A DNA stretch of 64,000 nucleotides from Globodera rostochiensis (Eukaryota; Nematoda; Chromadorea; Rhabditida; Heteroderidae). The position numbers and the translations under genes were made by a program. The stretch covers positions 1,078,666-1,142,665 of the forward strand of contig JAEVLN010000017.1 in the NCBI GenBank assembly GCA_018350325.1, given 5' to 3'. The notes beneath the pieces are model-generated. The model had not been told where the DNA came from. It made no database searches and was given only the letters and a program-made list of their open reading frames with translations. This document shows positions 10,168-23,624 of this stretch, one piece after another; the stretch's first letter is position 1, and each line of letters begins with the position of its first letter.

Positions 10168-10347
10168 TTTGCCATTTGTAGGCCCAGTTTGGCTAGTAGC
10201 GGTGCGGGCGGCGCCTGCCGACTCGGTAAACAGCGCGTCGAACATCGACGGCATCGAATTTGCCGTCGATGCCGTCGTATGTGCCAAAGGGGCGCCCACC
10301 ATCAGCGCAGCCGCTGCCATCGTAGCATTTCGCGGGTCGAACATCAT
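10168..10347 (-). CDS. Orphan 5' exon, unknown gene
   Basis: The frame starts MMFDPRNATMAAAALMVGAP and continues with an Ala/Thr/Ser-rich segment to ...SQTGPTNGK, followed by a GTACTG donor candidate at 10167. It has the composition of a disordered N-terminus. The sequence downstream (minus sense) ends at the duplication boundary at 10078, so later exons are lost or moved. Possibly the first exon of a gene cut by the rearrangement. I cannot name it. Confidence 0.35.
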
Positions 10348-10349
10348 TT

Positions 10350-12005
10350 TGATTTGTTTGTTGGCGATGGACGCAGTGAATTAATGAAATTGGACCTGAA
10401 ATTAGGGAAATTGGAAAAATTGAGCACAGAATCGGCACTTTACGGGGGTAATTGGGGATTAATCGGAGGGGGGAGGGGGGGAAGAAAGAAAGAACATGTC
10501 CGGCGGATGATTCGAGATGGCCGGTCGGGAGAGATAATCCGGCATTAATCCAAAAATCACACAGCAACCCGAGACTTGGGGGCGAGAAGGCGATGGTTTG
10601 TTGCTAATTTGGGGAATTTGGGGAATTTGAAATGTAAAAGTATGTAAAATGAAGCTTTAATGGCAATTTGAAAGGGTGGGGAGGCAAAATTATGGATTAA
10701 TGTTTTTTAATTAAGTAAAATTTGAATTTTGCTAAAATTCAAGCCGATAGGCGAACATTTCGTAAATTTGGGACTTTTTGGGTTTGGCGCTGTTGCTGAG
10801 TGGGCTCTGTCCACTGACTGTTCACAGTTGGCGTGTAATGGGGCGATTAGTGCTGGCGGCAGAGTCGTCCCCGGAGGGGAGGGGCAATAAACAATTGAAA
10901 ATTATTTTAAATTTTTCTGATTTAAAAAAAAAAGATTTTAGATACAATTTAAGCTAAATAGGTATTTAAAAAATTTATAACTTTGTTCAAAGTTGAGTGA
11001 TTTTAATTTAATTTACTTTAGTGTCATAAAATCCAGAAAAACCAATTTCTTAACAAATTCGTTAATTCAAAAATTAAAATTTGAGAGAACTTAAGCATCT
11101 GATTTTTTGGGGAAAGCCTTAGAAAAATGCCGAATTCGTAATCAAAAAATATTTTCAAATAACTTTAAAATAAAAAAATCCACAAATCTTGACCAAATAA
11201 AAGTGTTTTTGAGTGATTTTGGCTCTGGTCCGTCTACTCCATATTTACCCTAAAATTTAATAAAATTAACGACATTTTTTATCCATTCCTTTTTAAATGT
11301 TTTTGTTTATTCAGCAGGAAAGGACATATTATATATGTAGTCAAGCAATAATTTGTCTGTCATGTATTTGGCCACATTTCTCCATATTATAATTTTAAAT
11401 TTCAAAGTCGTGGCTTGGCTTCTCGTCAATTAAAAAGGGTGGAATATTTCATTCCTCTTATTCCATGCGCTAAGATTCTAATTTGTTTTATAGCAAAAAC
11501 CGCAAATTTAAATTTTTTCAACTTTTGCTTAGCAGGCTTTCAACTTTCCTCGCTAAAATCTTAAAAGTCGACAAAACATGGGATGGATGCGTGATTATTT
11601 TTATAACTTTTATATTTTTTGAAGCGACTTCAAAAAATATGTTTTGCAAAATTTTTAATTTTTTTCAAAAATATAATTTTTAACCCAATAGTTAAAAAAT
11701 TAAATGAAAGAAAGAAATGTGAATTCAATTAAGCCGTCCTTTTAGAATAACTTTACTCGTTTGGTGTCCTTCTTTTTGTTGAAGAGTTCCATTTCCATTT
11801 ATTATTGTCGGCATTCGGAAATGGCGGAAGCAACCTGCTAATTAGCGCGTTTATTAGCCTTGGCATAATTGAGCATATTTTTACCCGCTGCTTTCCTGCA
11901 GCAGAAGAGCATCAGCAGCAGCAGAGGACGGCGCGCAGCTGCCGTTTACTGAACTAACATTGTGAAGCAATAATTATTATTGTAAAATAAAAATTTTAAT
12001 TTAAT
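10350..12005. other. Non-coding stretch
   Basis: No supported exon. It holds G-rich runs (10465-10490), AT-rich sequence at 10900-11760 without coding bias, and a CAG-rich patch near 11905-11935. Confidence 0.5.
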
Positions 12006-14169
12006 TTAAAATCCTTTTTCTTTTAATTTTTGAATCAAAGTTAATTCCGCAGGCCGCCGACCAAATGTGGCGAATTGTTTTTTCCAAGTTCGTATACTGG
12101 TTAAGCATACGCCCAAAGCCTTCGCAATTTCCGTAATGGACATTTTGGGATTCTCCCTTTGGATTTCGAAGTACTGCTTGACAACTTCTTTTTTTTCGGC
12201 TTCCGTGTAAATAGACTTTTCTGTAAATTAAAAAAAAAAGAGATAAAATATTTTTTTAAATTACTTGACAAGCCGAGCTTTTTTTTCCATGCATAAATCC
12301 TTCCACGGGTAAGTCCCAATTCGCGCGCGATTTCCTCTTCGATTTCTTGCATTGGTTTTTTTGTTTTCTGCGGTTTGGCCATATAATTTTTTTTCAAATT
12401 CCCAAACTTTTTGATCATTTTTTGTTTGTCGGTGATAGAATAGGTCTTTTCTTAAAATTTATCAAATAAACTAAAAATAAATTTAAAAAAAAAGACAAGC
12501 CCTAGGAACAGTGTCAACAACAACTTCTGATCAATCACCCCCATGCTTTAGCCCCCAGGCGTCTAGTTTAATTTATTATAATTTATAAATTAATAATGAC
12601 ATAAAATGTTATGTATTACGAATTATTGTTCAAATTATTTTTAGGAATATCTTTAATATAATTGACTTTTTACCAGCGTTCAGTTCTTTTTTCCATCTCG
12701 CCAAACTCCGATCGCTGGTTTTCAACATTTTCACGAGTTTTTTGTTGCCAATGTGCGGATTTTGGTCTCTGAGTTCTTCGAAAAGCTTTATGATTTTATT
12801 TCTTTCCGTTTGACTGCGTCTTACTAAAACAATTTTATGATTAAATAAACATTTATGTACAGGGTGATTTTAATCCCGGTTCCGTGCCACCTTATCAAAA
12901 AAATGTACCTAAATTCATGTACATATAAATCCAACAATTTATTCATAAAGTCATTTACTTTGGCTTGTAAGTCCAAGTTCACTTTTCCAATAGGTAATTG
13001 TTCGAGAAGAAATTCCAAGTTTTTGCTTGATTAAATCATCCAATCCGAGCTGATCTGCTGTTGGCCTTTTGGCCAAAAATTCCGTTCTCAATTTTTCGAA
13101 TTTCTCAATTAGCCGGCGTTTTTCATTTTGAGAATAAATCTTTTTTTTCCCTTAACAAATCCAGTTTATAAGCTTTTAAGAAAATTTTACTTGAAAACCC
13201 AAGTTCACTTTTCCATTGGTTAATTGTACTATAAGAAATTCCAAAATTGCGCTTCGCTTCATCGTTTAATCCATTTCGAGGCCTTGAGTTTGGCGATTCG
13301 GACATGAATTTTTCTTTCAACTTGTTGAATTGTTTAATTATTTTACATTTTTCATGTTGAGAAAATGCCCCTTTAAGGCAAAAAAAAAAATTTTAAAATT
13401 TGAAAAGCAATGATTAAAATTTGGTGTTTGAACCTCTAAATGCGGAAGTTTTCGCGTTCCGTTCAGCAGAAGAACTTTCTTCCATTAATCCAGCGGAAGT
13501 GTGTTCGTCTGAACCCTTCTGCTGCTCTTCTTCACTTCCAACAGAAACATTTTGTTGTTCCACCTTCACAGTTTCGGCACGAATGGTGCCATCATGCCAA
13601 GTCCAATCATCAAAATTTTCGATCTTTTCGACTTTCACCTCGTCAAGCAGCACTTCCTTTTTGATTGAATGTTTCATTTTGTCAATTGCTCCCCAAAATT
13701 GCTGGGGGTCCTCACTCGGCTCGCTCTTCACCAAACATTGTGCCTTTTTTGAACTATTGGCAGAATGCCATTGGTTTTGCTGAGATTTCGTAAATTTCTC
13801 TTCAAAATTCAGAGGATCCTCCGGCTGCTGTTTATCACTTTTCCATAGATCTTCGACTTTCACCTCGTCAAGCAGCACTTCCTTTTTGATTGAATGTTTC
13901 ATTTTGTCAATTGCTCCCCAAATTTGTTGGGGGTCCTCACTCGGCTCGCTCTTCACCAAACATTGTGCCTTTTTTGAACTATTGGCAGAATGCCATGGGT
14001 TTTGCTGAGATTTCGTAAATTTCTCTTCAAAATTCAGAGGATCCTCCAGCTGCTGTTTATCACTTTTCCATAGATCTTTCGAAAAATCCGTACAATCTTT
14101 GCCGTTGTCTTCAACGGCATCAATTCCAATGGTTATGCATAAAAAAGTGATGGAAACGAATGTAAACAT
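12006..14169 (-). CDS. Secreted protein with duplicated acidic repeats and five helix-turn-helix modules
   Basis: Exons: 14169-13434, 13370-13191, 13150-12959, 12823-12674, 12450-12265, 12220-12006. All five introns are phase 1, and the sum (1659 nt) gives 552 residues. I chose the second ATG because MFTFVSITFLCITIGIDAVE is a good signal peptide; an upstream in-frame ATG (14223) would bury it. Exon 1 then has two ~79-residue direct repeats (DLWKSDKQQ, NFEEKFTKSQQN, KKAQCLVKSEPSEDPQQ, KKEVLLDEVKVE). Each later exon encodes one module of the form YS..EK..IIK.F..L, then a helix-turn-helix ending in WKKELG, for example EIARELGLTRGRIYAWKKKL and EIAKALGVCLTSIRTWKKQF. Such modules resemble transposase or homeodomain-like DNA-binding units. 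A signal peptide on a DNA-binding array is odd. It could be a secreted nuclear-acting protein, or the signal call could be wrong. Function not known. Confidence 0.7.
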
Positions 14170-15717
14170 GGCGTTTGATGGGCTAGCATTAAAATATACG
14201 TTGAAGCCACCGAATTCGACCATTTGGTCGTTTCAAAAATTCGACCCAATCAAAATGAACAAATTAACAATGGAACAGAAGCAATAAATGCTCAAATTCA
14301 TGAATTTTAATGGGTCGAAAGAAACTCGGACCGGTGGTAGTCCATATGACCTATGTTTTTTCAATACATATAATAGTCTAATTTGCTTTTAGGTATACAT
14401 ATTTTTGAGACATTCCCCCAGGAGCTCCTATCAATTTTATTCCTTCTTTAGGCAATTTCTGATTAGTACGAATAGGTAGTGACGTTAAAACGACGAAATT
14501 TTCGACTAAAACCATGTTTTTCGTGCATAACTCGCCGAAACAAGCTTTAGAAAAAATAGTTAAATAACTAAAAATCCGTGCACTACTGAACTGATTAGGT
14601 ATTCAACCCAATAAATAATATAAATGTTGCGAAATTTATGCGCTAATTGTACAAGCACAAGGCTACACATATAATAGATAATAAAAAAGGTAAAAAATTG
14701 ATTTCTCGAAAGCTCAGCAATATATTTTATTATTTTCTTTGCAGAATTTATGTGATGGAATGGCGAAGAGTTAAAATTGCAAAATGCAAGAATATGTAAA
14801 ATAAGACGCTGGCACAGCTGGCGTCGACATGGCTACGAACACACAATCAATCGTTTATTTTACCAAACATTTTAGCTTTAGATTTTCTTTTTAAAAGTAT
14901 TTTTTAATAACGACTCAAATTCACTGAATGTTTAATTATTTAATCAAAATTGAAAATTCCGAAAAAAATATTTTAATATCAAATTCTTGTATTTTAAATA
15001 TATGTTTGGTCAAAATTGGGCTCAAATTATACATACCGGTATAATGAATGAAGTTTAATGCTTACATTTAACAAAAGAATGTTTCTGGCAGCAAATTTGA
15101 TGATGTCCCAACACATGAGGCTGGAAAAACTGCCTCTCGCCAGGGCTGTGTTCGCAGATCTCGAAAATCTCGAGCCGGAACATTTTGATAAAAATATAAC
15201 TTTTTTAAAACTTATCCAAACTCCACCAAATTTTAGTAGGGGTAAGAAGGGAGCACTAGAAACATGTCTGCAAAATTTGGTCAGTTAACCGAACCGAAAT
15301 TTTTGGTTTTCCGGACCCAAGGTTCGAAAACTCTATTTCCCAGACGATTTTTAGGGGTGCGTTTTTCCCTTTTTATAGCATTTTTGTTAAGCAATTTTCA
15401 AAAATGCACAAATTAGGTACCAATCAAAAGTATTATCTAGCAGGGACTAAACGACCATATAAACCTTTAAAAAGTTATGGTTTAAAAGAGCGAAACCCTA
15501 AGTTTTTGCTAAGTTTCTGTTCTAATTTTCGATTATAACTTTTTTGAAAAGGATTTAATCACCTTGTTGATTTAAATACAAAATCCACCCAACAAAAGCT
15601 TTCGATTGGTACCTAATTTATTTAGTTTGGTTGGTTCCATGAAGAGTTATGGCACTTCAAAGGTCTGGGGCCGAAACATGGGGGCCGAAACGTCAGGGCC
15701 CAAACGTCCCGCTCCCG
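14170..15717. other. Upstream and intergenic stretch, no gene seen
   Basis: AT-rich sequence with no convincing exon; the ORF at 15058-15288 lacks splice or family support. Confidence 0.5.
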
Positions 15718-16080
15718 GGGGTGGGTCGGCGGTGCCGTCGGCACGGCCGAGAAAATTTTAAATTTTTGACTCGATTTTATTAAGCAAATTGGTCAATAAT
15801 TACCAATCTTACGAAACAAAAGGGTCCTCCCTCAACATTTAACAAAGGTAGGGAGGAGTAAACAAATTTTAAAGACCTTTTAAATTATTTCCGATTTTTA
15901 AAAAATATTTTTGGATGATATTCATTTTTTTTTGCTTTGAGAACTCACCGATTACCTATTTATAACCTTCCACCTTTGTTAATGTTGAGAGAGGAGCCTT
16001 TTGTTTTGTAAGATTGGTAATTATTGGACCAATTTTCTTAATAAATTTGAGTCAAAAATTCAAAATTTTCTCGGCGGTGG
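15718..16080. repeat. Inverted-repeat element carrying the GGCGGTGCCG terminal motif
   Basis: The left arm (about 15718-15880: GTCGGCGGTGCCGTCGGCAC ... GAGAAAATTTTAAATTTTTGAC) is matched in reverse by 15950-16080 (...GTCAAAAATTCAAAATTTTC TCGGCGGTGG). Related termini occur at 53904-54020 and 61630-61683, so this is a dispersed family. Confidence 0.55.
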
Positions 16081-16669
16081 ATGTACGGGTGACAGAACAA
16101 ATTTAACAACAAAAAAATGAAATAAAAACAATCATTTCTTCAATTTTCATGTGTTAATGTTTGGGAATCCATTGAGAAAATCGGTTCCCGGTTTCTTCGT
16201 CCTGCTGGTCCGATTGGGTACGTTTGGGCGCTCACGATTGGGCGCCCGGTATGTAAGGTAGGCTAGTCAAAATTTTTGAAAAATTTTTTAAAGTTTTTAT
16301 TAAGCAATATTTTTTTTAAGGCTCTCTATAAACCTAGCTTAGGCTTTACAATTTTTTGAAGAAAAAAAAGTTTAAAAATTCTATAAAAAGGTGTTTTTAG
16401 GGGTATTTGGGGGCGTAGAAGCGCATTCTGACCTCCATTTCGACCATTTCTGAATCCCGAATTTATTCCTGAAACATGCTTTTCAAACCTTTAAATTTAA
16501 AAAAAATTTACCCGGGACCGCAATTCGCAGCCTATTACCATAAGCTTCACGACCAAAATGCTTTTTTTAAGCTTTCACGCATTCCCTAATTACCCAACAT
16601 AAACATTTTTTCAAATTAAAGTTGTTCTATAATTGTTTTTGATGCGGGCGCCCAACTGATCCTTTTATA

Positions 16670-18060
16670 ACGGGCGCCCAACCGTGAGCGCCCAAACGTA
16701 CCTGGCGCCCAAACGTACCTGGCGCCCAACCGTGAGCGCCCAAACGTACCTGGCGCCCAAACGTACCTGGCGTCCAACCGTGAGCGCCCAAACGTACCTG
16801 GCGCCCAAACGTACCTGGCGCCCAAACGTACCTGGCGCTCAAACGTACCTAGCGCCCAAACGTACCTGGCGCCCAAACGTACCTGGCGCCCAACCGTGAG
16901 CGCCCAAACGTACCTGGCGCCCAAACGTGAGCGCCCAAACGTACCTGGCGCCCAAACGTGAGCGCCCAAACGTACCTGGCGCCCAAACGTACCTGGCGCC
17001 CAAACGTGAGCGCCCAACGTACCTGGCCCCAAACGTGAGCGCCCAAACGTACCTGGCGCCCAAACGTACCTGGCGCCCAACCGTGAGCGCCCAAACGTAC
17101 CTGGCGCCCAAACGTGAGCGCCCAAACGTACCTGGCGCCCAAACGTGAGCGCCCAAACGTACCTGGCGCCCAAACGTACCTGGCGCCCAAACGTGAGCGC
17201 CCAAACGTACCTGGCGCCCAAACGTGAGCGCCCAACGTACCTGGCGCCCAAACGTGAGCGCCCAAACGTACCTGGCGCCCAAACGTGAGCGCCGAAACGT
17301 ACCTGGCGCCCAAACGTGAGCGCCCAAACGTACCTGGCGCCCAAACGTACCTGGCGCCCAAACGTGAGCGCCCAAACGTACCTGGCGCCCAAACGTACCT
17401 GGCGTCCAACCGTGAGCGCCCAAACGTACCTGGCGCCCAAACGTGAGCGCCCAAACGTACCTGGCGCCCAAACGTACCTGGCGCCCAAACGTAGCTGGCG
17501 CCCAAACGTGAGCGCCCAAACGTACCTGGCGCCCAAACGTGAGCGCCCAAACGTAGCTGGCGCCCAAACGTGAGCGCCCAAACGTACCTGGCGCCCAAAC
17601 GTGAGCGCCCAAACGTACCTGGCGCCCAAACGTGAGCGCCCAAACGTACCTGGCGCCCAAACGTGAGCGCCCAAACGTACCTGGCGCCCAAACGTGAGCG
17701 CCCAAACGTGAGCGCCCAAACGTACCTGGCGCCCAAACGTGAGCGCCCAAACGTACCTGGCGCCCAAACGTACCTGGCGCCCAAACGTGAGCGCCCAAAC
17801 GTACCTGGCGCCCAAACGTAGCTGGCGCCCAAACGTGAGCGCCCAAACGTACCTGGCGCCCAAACGTGAGCGCCCAAACGTACCTGGCGCCCAAACGTGA
17901 GCGCCCAAACGTACCTGGCGCCCAAACGTGAGCGCCCAAACGTACCTGGCGCCCAAACGTGAGCGCCCAAACGTACCTGGCGCCCAAACGTAGCTGGCGC
18001 CCAAACGTGAGCGCCCAAACGTGAGCGCCCAAACGTACCTGGCGCCCAAACGTGAGCGAC
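16670..18060. repeat. GC-rich 17+14-bp minisatellite
   Basis: About 1.4 kb of alternating units CTGGCGCCCAAACGTAC (17 bp) and GAGCGCCCAAACGT (14 bp), with a few AACCGT and TAGCTGG variants. A small inverted stub of the same unit sits at 16218-16252. Because 31 is not a multiple of three and the units lack stops in several frames, long open frames arise on both strands (up to 545 codons on the minus strand). They are repeat translation, not genes. Confidence 0.9.
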
Positions 18061-18534
18061 CAAATGAACGACTCCCTGCTGGTCCTGGTTTTTCTGGTTC
18101 AGTACGGGACTGCATCGGCCATCTTGGGGGGAATTCGGACCGGTAGCCACACCAGAGGGTAACGGGGATGCCAAAAAAAGTCCAAAATTCCGGACCCAAA
18201 AATGTCCGGAATCCGGTGGTTACATCCCTGATGTGCACCGCAATTTTAAACAATATTATATTTCCAATTTAGGCTTATAAAATTGTAATGATAAATATAA
18301 TATAGGTAATAAATTTCTTTCTAAATGTTATTTAATCAATATTTTATAAGCGGAAGCAAAAAAATCATTCATTTTTATCCGACTCACGTGCATTTCTTTT
18401 GACTTCTTTGTCAAACATCCAGCTCATTTTCCGCTAGAATCTGAAATAAATAATCTATGCTTTTTAATATTCCTATTTAATAAGAAATTAAATTTGTTTT
18501 TTTTCAATTATTTATTCATTGTTAGCGAATTTAA

Positions 18535-21500
18535 ATGCTTTTCGAATTATTTCTTTTTTTATTTTCAATTTATACAGCAACGGCGGTTGATCTGAGTGAG
18601 TTTACACATTTGCGTTATTTAACCAAAATTAGAATCCCTATAATACAGATTGGCCCAACGGAGAAATTGACCAACTTTATTCCAAACTTTTGAATTTGCC
18701 AATTGAGCATAACGCCAAAGGCTATATAATTGACGAAAATTTAACAAAAATGGAATTGTTAAAATTGGAATTGGCTTTTTTTTATAATGCTTCGGAAAAA
18801 ATATTTGTTTCTATGAAAGACGCAAAATTTACAAATGTTCAAGAAAAATTAATTGAGGAAAAGCGAGGGCAATTTGATGATTTGATGGAAAGTGTTAAAA
18901 TGGAAGAACGCTCTACGGAAGTCAACAAATGCAAATTATGGAAATTTTGGCGAAATTTGCAAGATTTTTTCGGTATTTGTTAAAAAGTGATTTATGTGTA
19001 ATTATTTTTGCTCATTTTCTGTTCATTTTAGTCGAAAAAGAATTAATGGACAGTGAATTGGCGAAAATCACTAACAACAAAGACAAATTGGAGCCAAATT
19101 TGATTGATTGTGAGCAAATTGAGCAAATTTTGGCGAAGAACGAAAGGGAAAATGCCGAGGGAAAAGATGCCGAAATGGTGGGAATACAAATTTATTTGCA
19201 GGACACGAAAATGTTGACACATTACCATGCTTTAATGCATTTGTTGACGGCGGCACAAAAACCTGAAAGTGTTGAAGATAATATTGAATGGGTTTGGTAA
19301 GAATATGAATTATATATATTATTTAGGTAGTTAATGATTGCCAATTAGGGGGAGGGGGTTTATTGGTAATTTTGGCACTTTGTTTACCGTATAATTTTGT
19401 CTTTAGCTACCGGACACTTTCCCATCTCAGCGCGGGCCATTGGGCGGTCTCGGCCTTAAACCTCAGAGGTTTAAGGCGTTTTGGGCCCTTTTTTCGTCTT
19501 GTCCTTATTGTGGAGATTACTCCCAATTTTTTCGTGGACATTTGGGGGGGGGGGTCGCAGATTGGTGGTTTTTTTGACCCAAAATTATAAAAGGCAATAT
19601 TTTAATTGCTTAAGGCAAATTGTTGGCATAAATTTGTTAAAAATGAAACACTAAAGAAATGTTTTAATTTTCATTATCCAAACATCGATCATTAGCGCTG
19701 CGGGTTTTTCTCAAAATCCCACTTAATGGTTCCGGTTTGGTTAACCGAGAGAACGCCAAGAAACATCCCGAAACTCAAGAAAATGTAGTTAACCTAAATA
19801 TTTTCCAAATACAATTAATTACCTCACAGGTATCGCGAGTTTGTTGACGTTTTTTCAACCAAAAAACTGGACTTTGAATCAAATGTTGGGTATCAATTGC
19901 GCAAAATGCGTTTTCAAAATGATGCCAAAGGCATTGTTGAATTCAAAAGCGAAGTCGAACGGCTGATGGGGCCGAATTTGTTGGCCGAATTGGAAGTTCG
20001 ACAACCATTTTTAATGGCGCTTGGTAAAGAAATTTTTATTGAAAATTAAAAAACATTAATATTTAATAGAAAGATATTATTTTAATCAAAAAATTCAAAA
20101 AGCATTAATTTTAATTAATAAGACTTCTAAGATTTGACGACAAATGCACAATTAGCGGCTGATTATGTATTTATTTTATCAAAAGATACAAGAAAAGCGA
20201 ATATTTCCGAATTTAGTATATCCATTCGCATTTATTTTGGTCGAATTTTGACAATTTTCAATAAAGTTTATTTATTGAAACAAAAATATGTAAATGAAAA
20301 CAATGAAAAAATGGAAAATATTTTATCGCAAATAGAAGAAAAGTGGAATAAAAATAATTTAAAAATTTTTGCTGATTTTTGGATGGTCAACTATCAAACA
20401 TATGAAAGTTTATTGTTGGCAATTTTTGAATTTTGGCAAAAATTGGCCCTTTTGTACAACAAAATGCCAATTTTGGAGACAGACGAAAAAATTTTGTTAA
20501 ATGAAAATCGGAAAAATTGGCACGAATTTCTGCCTACTTTTCAACGAGTGCGAATTGAATTAATCGATGATCATGTGCAAAATGTGATCAAATTATATGA
20601 AAATTGGCTTAAAATATTTTTGAAAAATTCACTATTTGAGGGGAAAGGCGCATTATTCAGACTCCAACAATTTCTGTTCCCGAAATCAATGGACAAATTG
20701 ATGGAAGAATATTCAGAAATGAAAGAGATAATGAGAATAAGTAACTAATAAAGAAAATTAACCATAATTATTATTTAAATTATTTAGAATTGGAAGACGA
20801 CGATATTGCCAAACTTCAAACAGTTAATTACATTATATTTTTTGATGTAAATTCTGATGTAAAAATGTGGAAAAGGGCACAATTTTTGCTCGATATTCTT
20901 GCCAACTATCAATGGTTGGGGTTAACATTAATTTAATTTATTTATTTTGTATATTTGCATAAATATTAAAGGTACAAATGGCATTTAAAAAGCTTGTCAA
21001 AAGCCCAACAGAATATAATGGAACAAAATTTGGCCAAAATGGAAATTTGCATGGATTCGATTAATGAATTTTCGAATTTGGACAAAATGGAAGAAACTCG
21101 CGTGGAATTTTTGAACAATTTTTATGAATTTCGGAAAAAAATGTTTCCAAACGAAAAAACGTTCGTTTCCGGTTTTGAAGTTTTGTCGAAGAACGCCGAA
21201 ACGGACATTTTGTATAAAACTTTTTCAATGCACGAAAAAAGTTTGAGCCCATTATTAGGCAACGATGAGTTCAAACAAAAACTGGAAGGTTTATAAAAAT
21301 AATATTTTAATTTATTTTGATTAATTTAAATTTATTAACAAATAAATACACTCTCATAATGAATTTAAAGTCTACAAAGCATTTTTCCTCAATTCTACCT
21401 CGTTTTTTAATTAATTTGATTCTTTCAAAAAAAGAAAAATGATTAATAGTTTTTGATTTAAAAATATTGTTTTATTTTTAAGAAATTTACATTGACGCTG

Positions 21501-23589
21501 AAAGATTTGACGGAAAATTGCATAATAACTCCACAATATTTTCTAATCTTTTCAAGCACTGTCGTGGTGTGCTAAACACAAAAGGTGAACACAAACAGTT
21601 GAACGAATAAACGCAATTAAATGTTACAAACGTGTCCATTATTTTGGCATACATTTTAATTATAAAATTAAACTTATTTATTTATAAAATTAAACTTATT
21701 TAATTATAAAATTAAACTTATTTAATTATAAAATTAAACTTATTTAATTATAAAATTAAACTTATTTATTTATAAAATTAAACTTATTTAATTATAAAAT
21801 TAAACTTATTTAATTATAAAATTAAACTTATTTAATTATAAAATTAAACTTATTTAATTATAAAATTAAACTTATTTAATTATAAAATTAAACTTATTTA
21901 ATTATAAAATTAAACTTATTTAATTATAAAATTAAACTTATTTAATTATAAAATTAAACTTATTTAATATAAAATTAAACTTATTTAATTATAAAATTAA
22001 ATTTATTAAATTGATATTCAGAGGATAAAGAATGGTACGAGCTGCTCAAACAGTACGAGGCGCTGCTTCAGACGGCTGATCCATTGACGGATTCCGAGAA
22101 GAAAATGTTCAACGTCGACACTTTAACATTCAAATTAAGAGACCTTCTCAAAGAATTGCTCAATTTTGGAAGAAATTTGAAAAGCAAAAATAATAAAAAG
22201 TTTACACAAATTGTCATCCAAGCGGCGGTCGATGTGGCAAATTTGGGATTGCTCGTAGAAAATGACAATTTAAACGAAAAATTGAGGCAAAAATGTTATT
22301 TTGAAAGTGTTTTCGGCTGGTTAAAAAAGAATGGGACATTGTTGAAGAACGCCGAATGGAGAAAATATGTTCTTCACCGAGGCTTTATTTCAAAGGTTAT
22401 TTTGCATTTTAATTAATTTTATACAAAATTTATTTAAAAATTTGGCAAAACAAAAATCAAATTGTCTTTTATTCGAAGGACCATTAATATTAAAAAACAT
22501 ATATTTAATTCACTTCATCTTTTCTAAGGATCAAATCCCCGAACCTTCGGAATCCGATCTGAGATGGTCCAAACCGGATTGCGAGAATAATTTGGACCCC
22601 AAAAAATTGATGCAAGAATGGACAGAAGATTCCGAGTGTGCAGCACATCACGCAACGTTTATACATGATTTGAACCAAAGATTTCCTAATTTTTACAAAA
22701 ATGTCGCCGCTAACATTTTGTCCTTTCCGAAATTTCGCAATTTTGGTATTTATTTTAATTTATTTGGATTAAATTTCATTTAAAATTCAAACAAAACTTT
22801 TACTCCCGGGTTTGAGCATCTATAAATATTAGCATTTGTGTAGGTACCACCTATGCCCCTAAATGTGCGGTAGCACAAAATGTTATTCAAAAAGCGAATG
22901 CATGAAAAAGCTAACAAAAATAACATTAAATTCAACTACAAAATAAAATTAGTGCCAATATTTTTTTTATTTTATTACATAAATTTTCCATTTTTCTTTT
23001 TTCACTTTTAGCGACGCTGGGGGAGGAAGAAGAAATTGAGCTGTACAAAGTGATTTTGGGTTCGGACGACGCAAAAATGGCACGTGAGGCGGAATCGCGG
23101 TTGGCAATAAAAATTTTGATTCAAAAGGCAAATGAAAACGAAAAATTAATAAATGCAAAATTTGTGGACGAATTGCTTAATGCCAAAGCGGAAGCTTATG
23201 CCATCGTTCTCATTTCGGACATTTTCTGTCCGTCCACAGAATGGCCAATCGATCGGGCGCTTTGTCCAATTGTATTTTATGCCACTTATTTGAATGACAA
23301 AGTTAAAAATCAGCACAAAACCAATTGGTTTATGCCGGATGCCTGTTTTACTAATGATGCCAATGCCATATTTATGTGGCAACAACAATTTTTGTCAAAC
23401 GATCGTTTAGAATTTTTCAAAAAATATTTGAAGACAAACGAGAAAAACGATGAAATCATCAAAATGTTACGTGAAAAATCGGGCACTTTTTTAAAACTTC
23501 AAAATTTGATTGACCAAAAAGCATTGTTGAAATTGTGGGATAAAGAAGAAATACGCGAAAAGCTGTTAAATAAAAACTGTAAGAGATAA
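18535..23589 (+). CDS. Large secreted helical protein, 11 exons, unknown family (gene A)
   Basis: Exons: 18535-18595, 18649-18972, 19032-19296, 19830-20023, 20132-20740, 20788-20914, 20972-21288, 21483-21584, 22022-22395, 22529-22745, 23012-23589. Phases agree at every junction and the total (3168 nt) gives 1055 residues. It begins MLFELFLFLFSIYTATAVDL, a strong signal peptide. The rest is lysine-, glutamate- and phenylalanine-rich and looks mostly helical (for example NGEIDQLYSKLLNL, DVANLGLLVENDNLNEKL). No transmembrane segment or known motif is visible. Intron 3 (19297-19829) holds repeat sequence and intron 8 holds the 22-bp AT minisatellite. AATAAA lies at 23625-23630. Exons 8-11 are repeated downstream. 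The family is not recognised; nematode-restricted secreted protein is the likely class. Confidence 0.7.
21652..22010. repeat. 22-bp AT-only minisatellite in an intron
   Basis: About 16 tandem copies of TAATTATAAAATTAAACTTA plus TT, within intron 8 of gene A. The second array in the duplicated unit (26834-28850) is split by a transposon. Confidence 0.9.
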
Positions 23590-23624
23590 TATATTTTGTA
23601 ATAATTAATTTTGAATTCGTATTA

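Noticed and set aside
10090..10548. 152-codon plus ORF rich in Arg/Cys
   Set aside because: It looks like the antisense of the orphan minus exon, followed by G-rich low-complexity sequence.
16616..18253. 545-codon minus-strand ORF and overlapping 397- and 441-codon ORFs
   Set aside because: All are translations of the 17+14-bp minisatellite in different frames, with no start context, domain or splice evidence.
19363..19590. 75-codon ORF in the third intron of gene A
   Set aside because: Repeat-like sequence; the exons on each side join cleanly in phase 2 without it.
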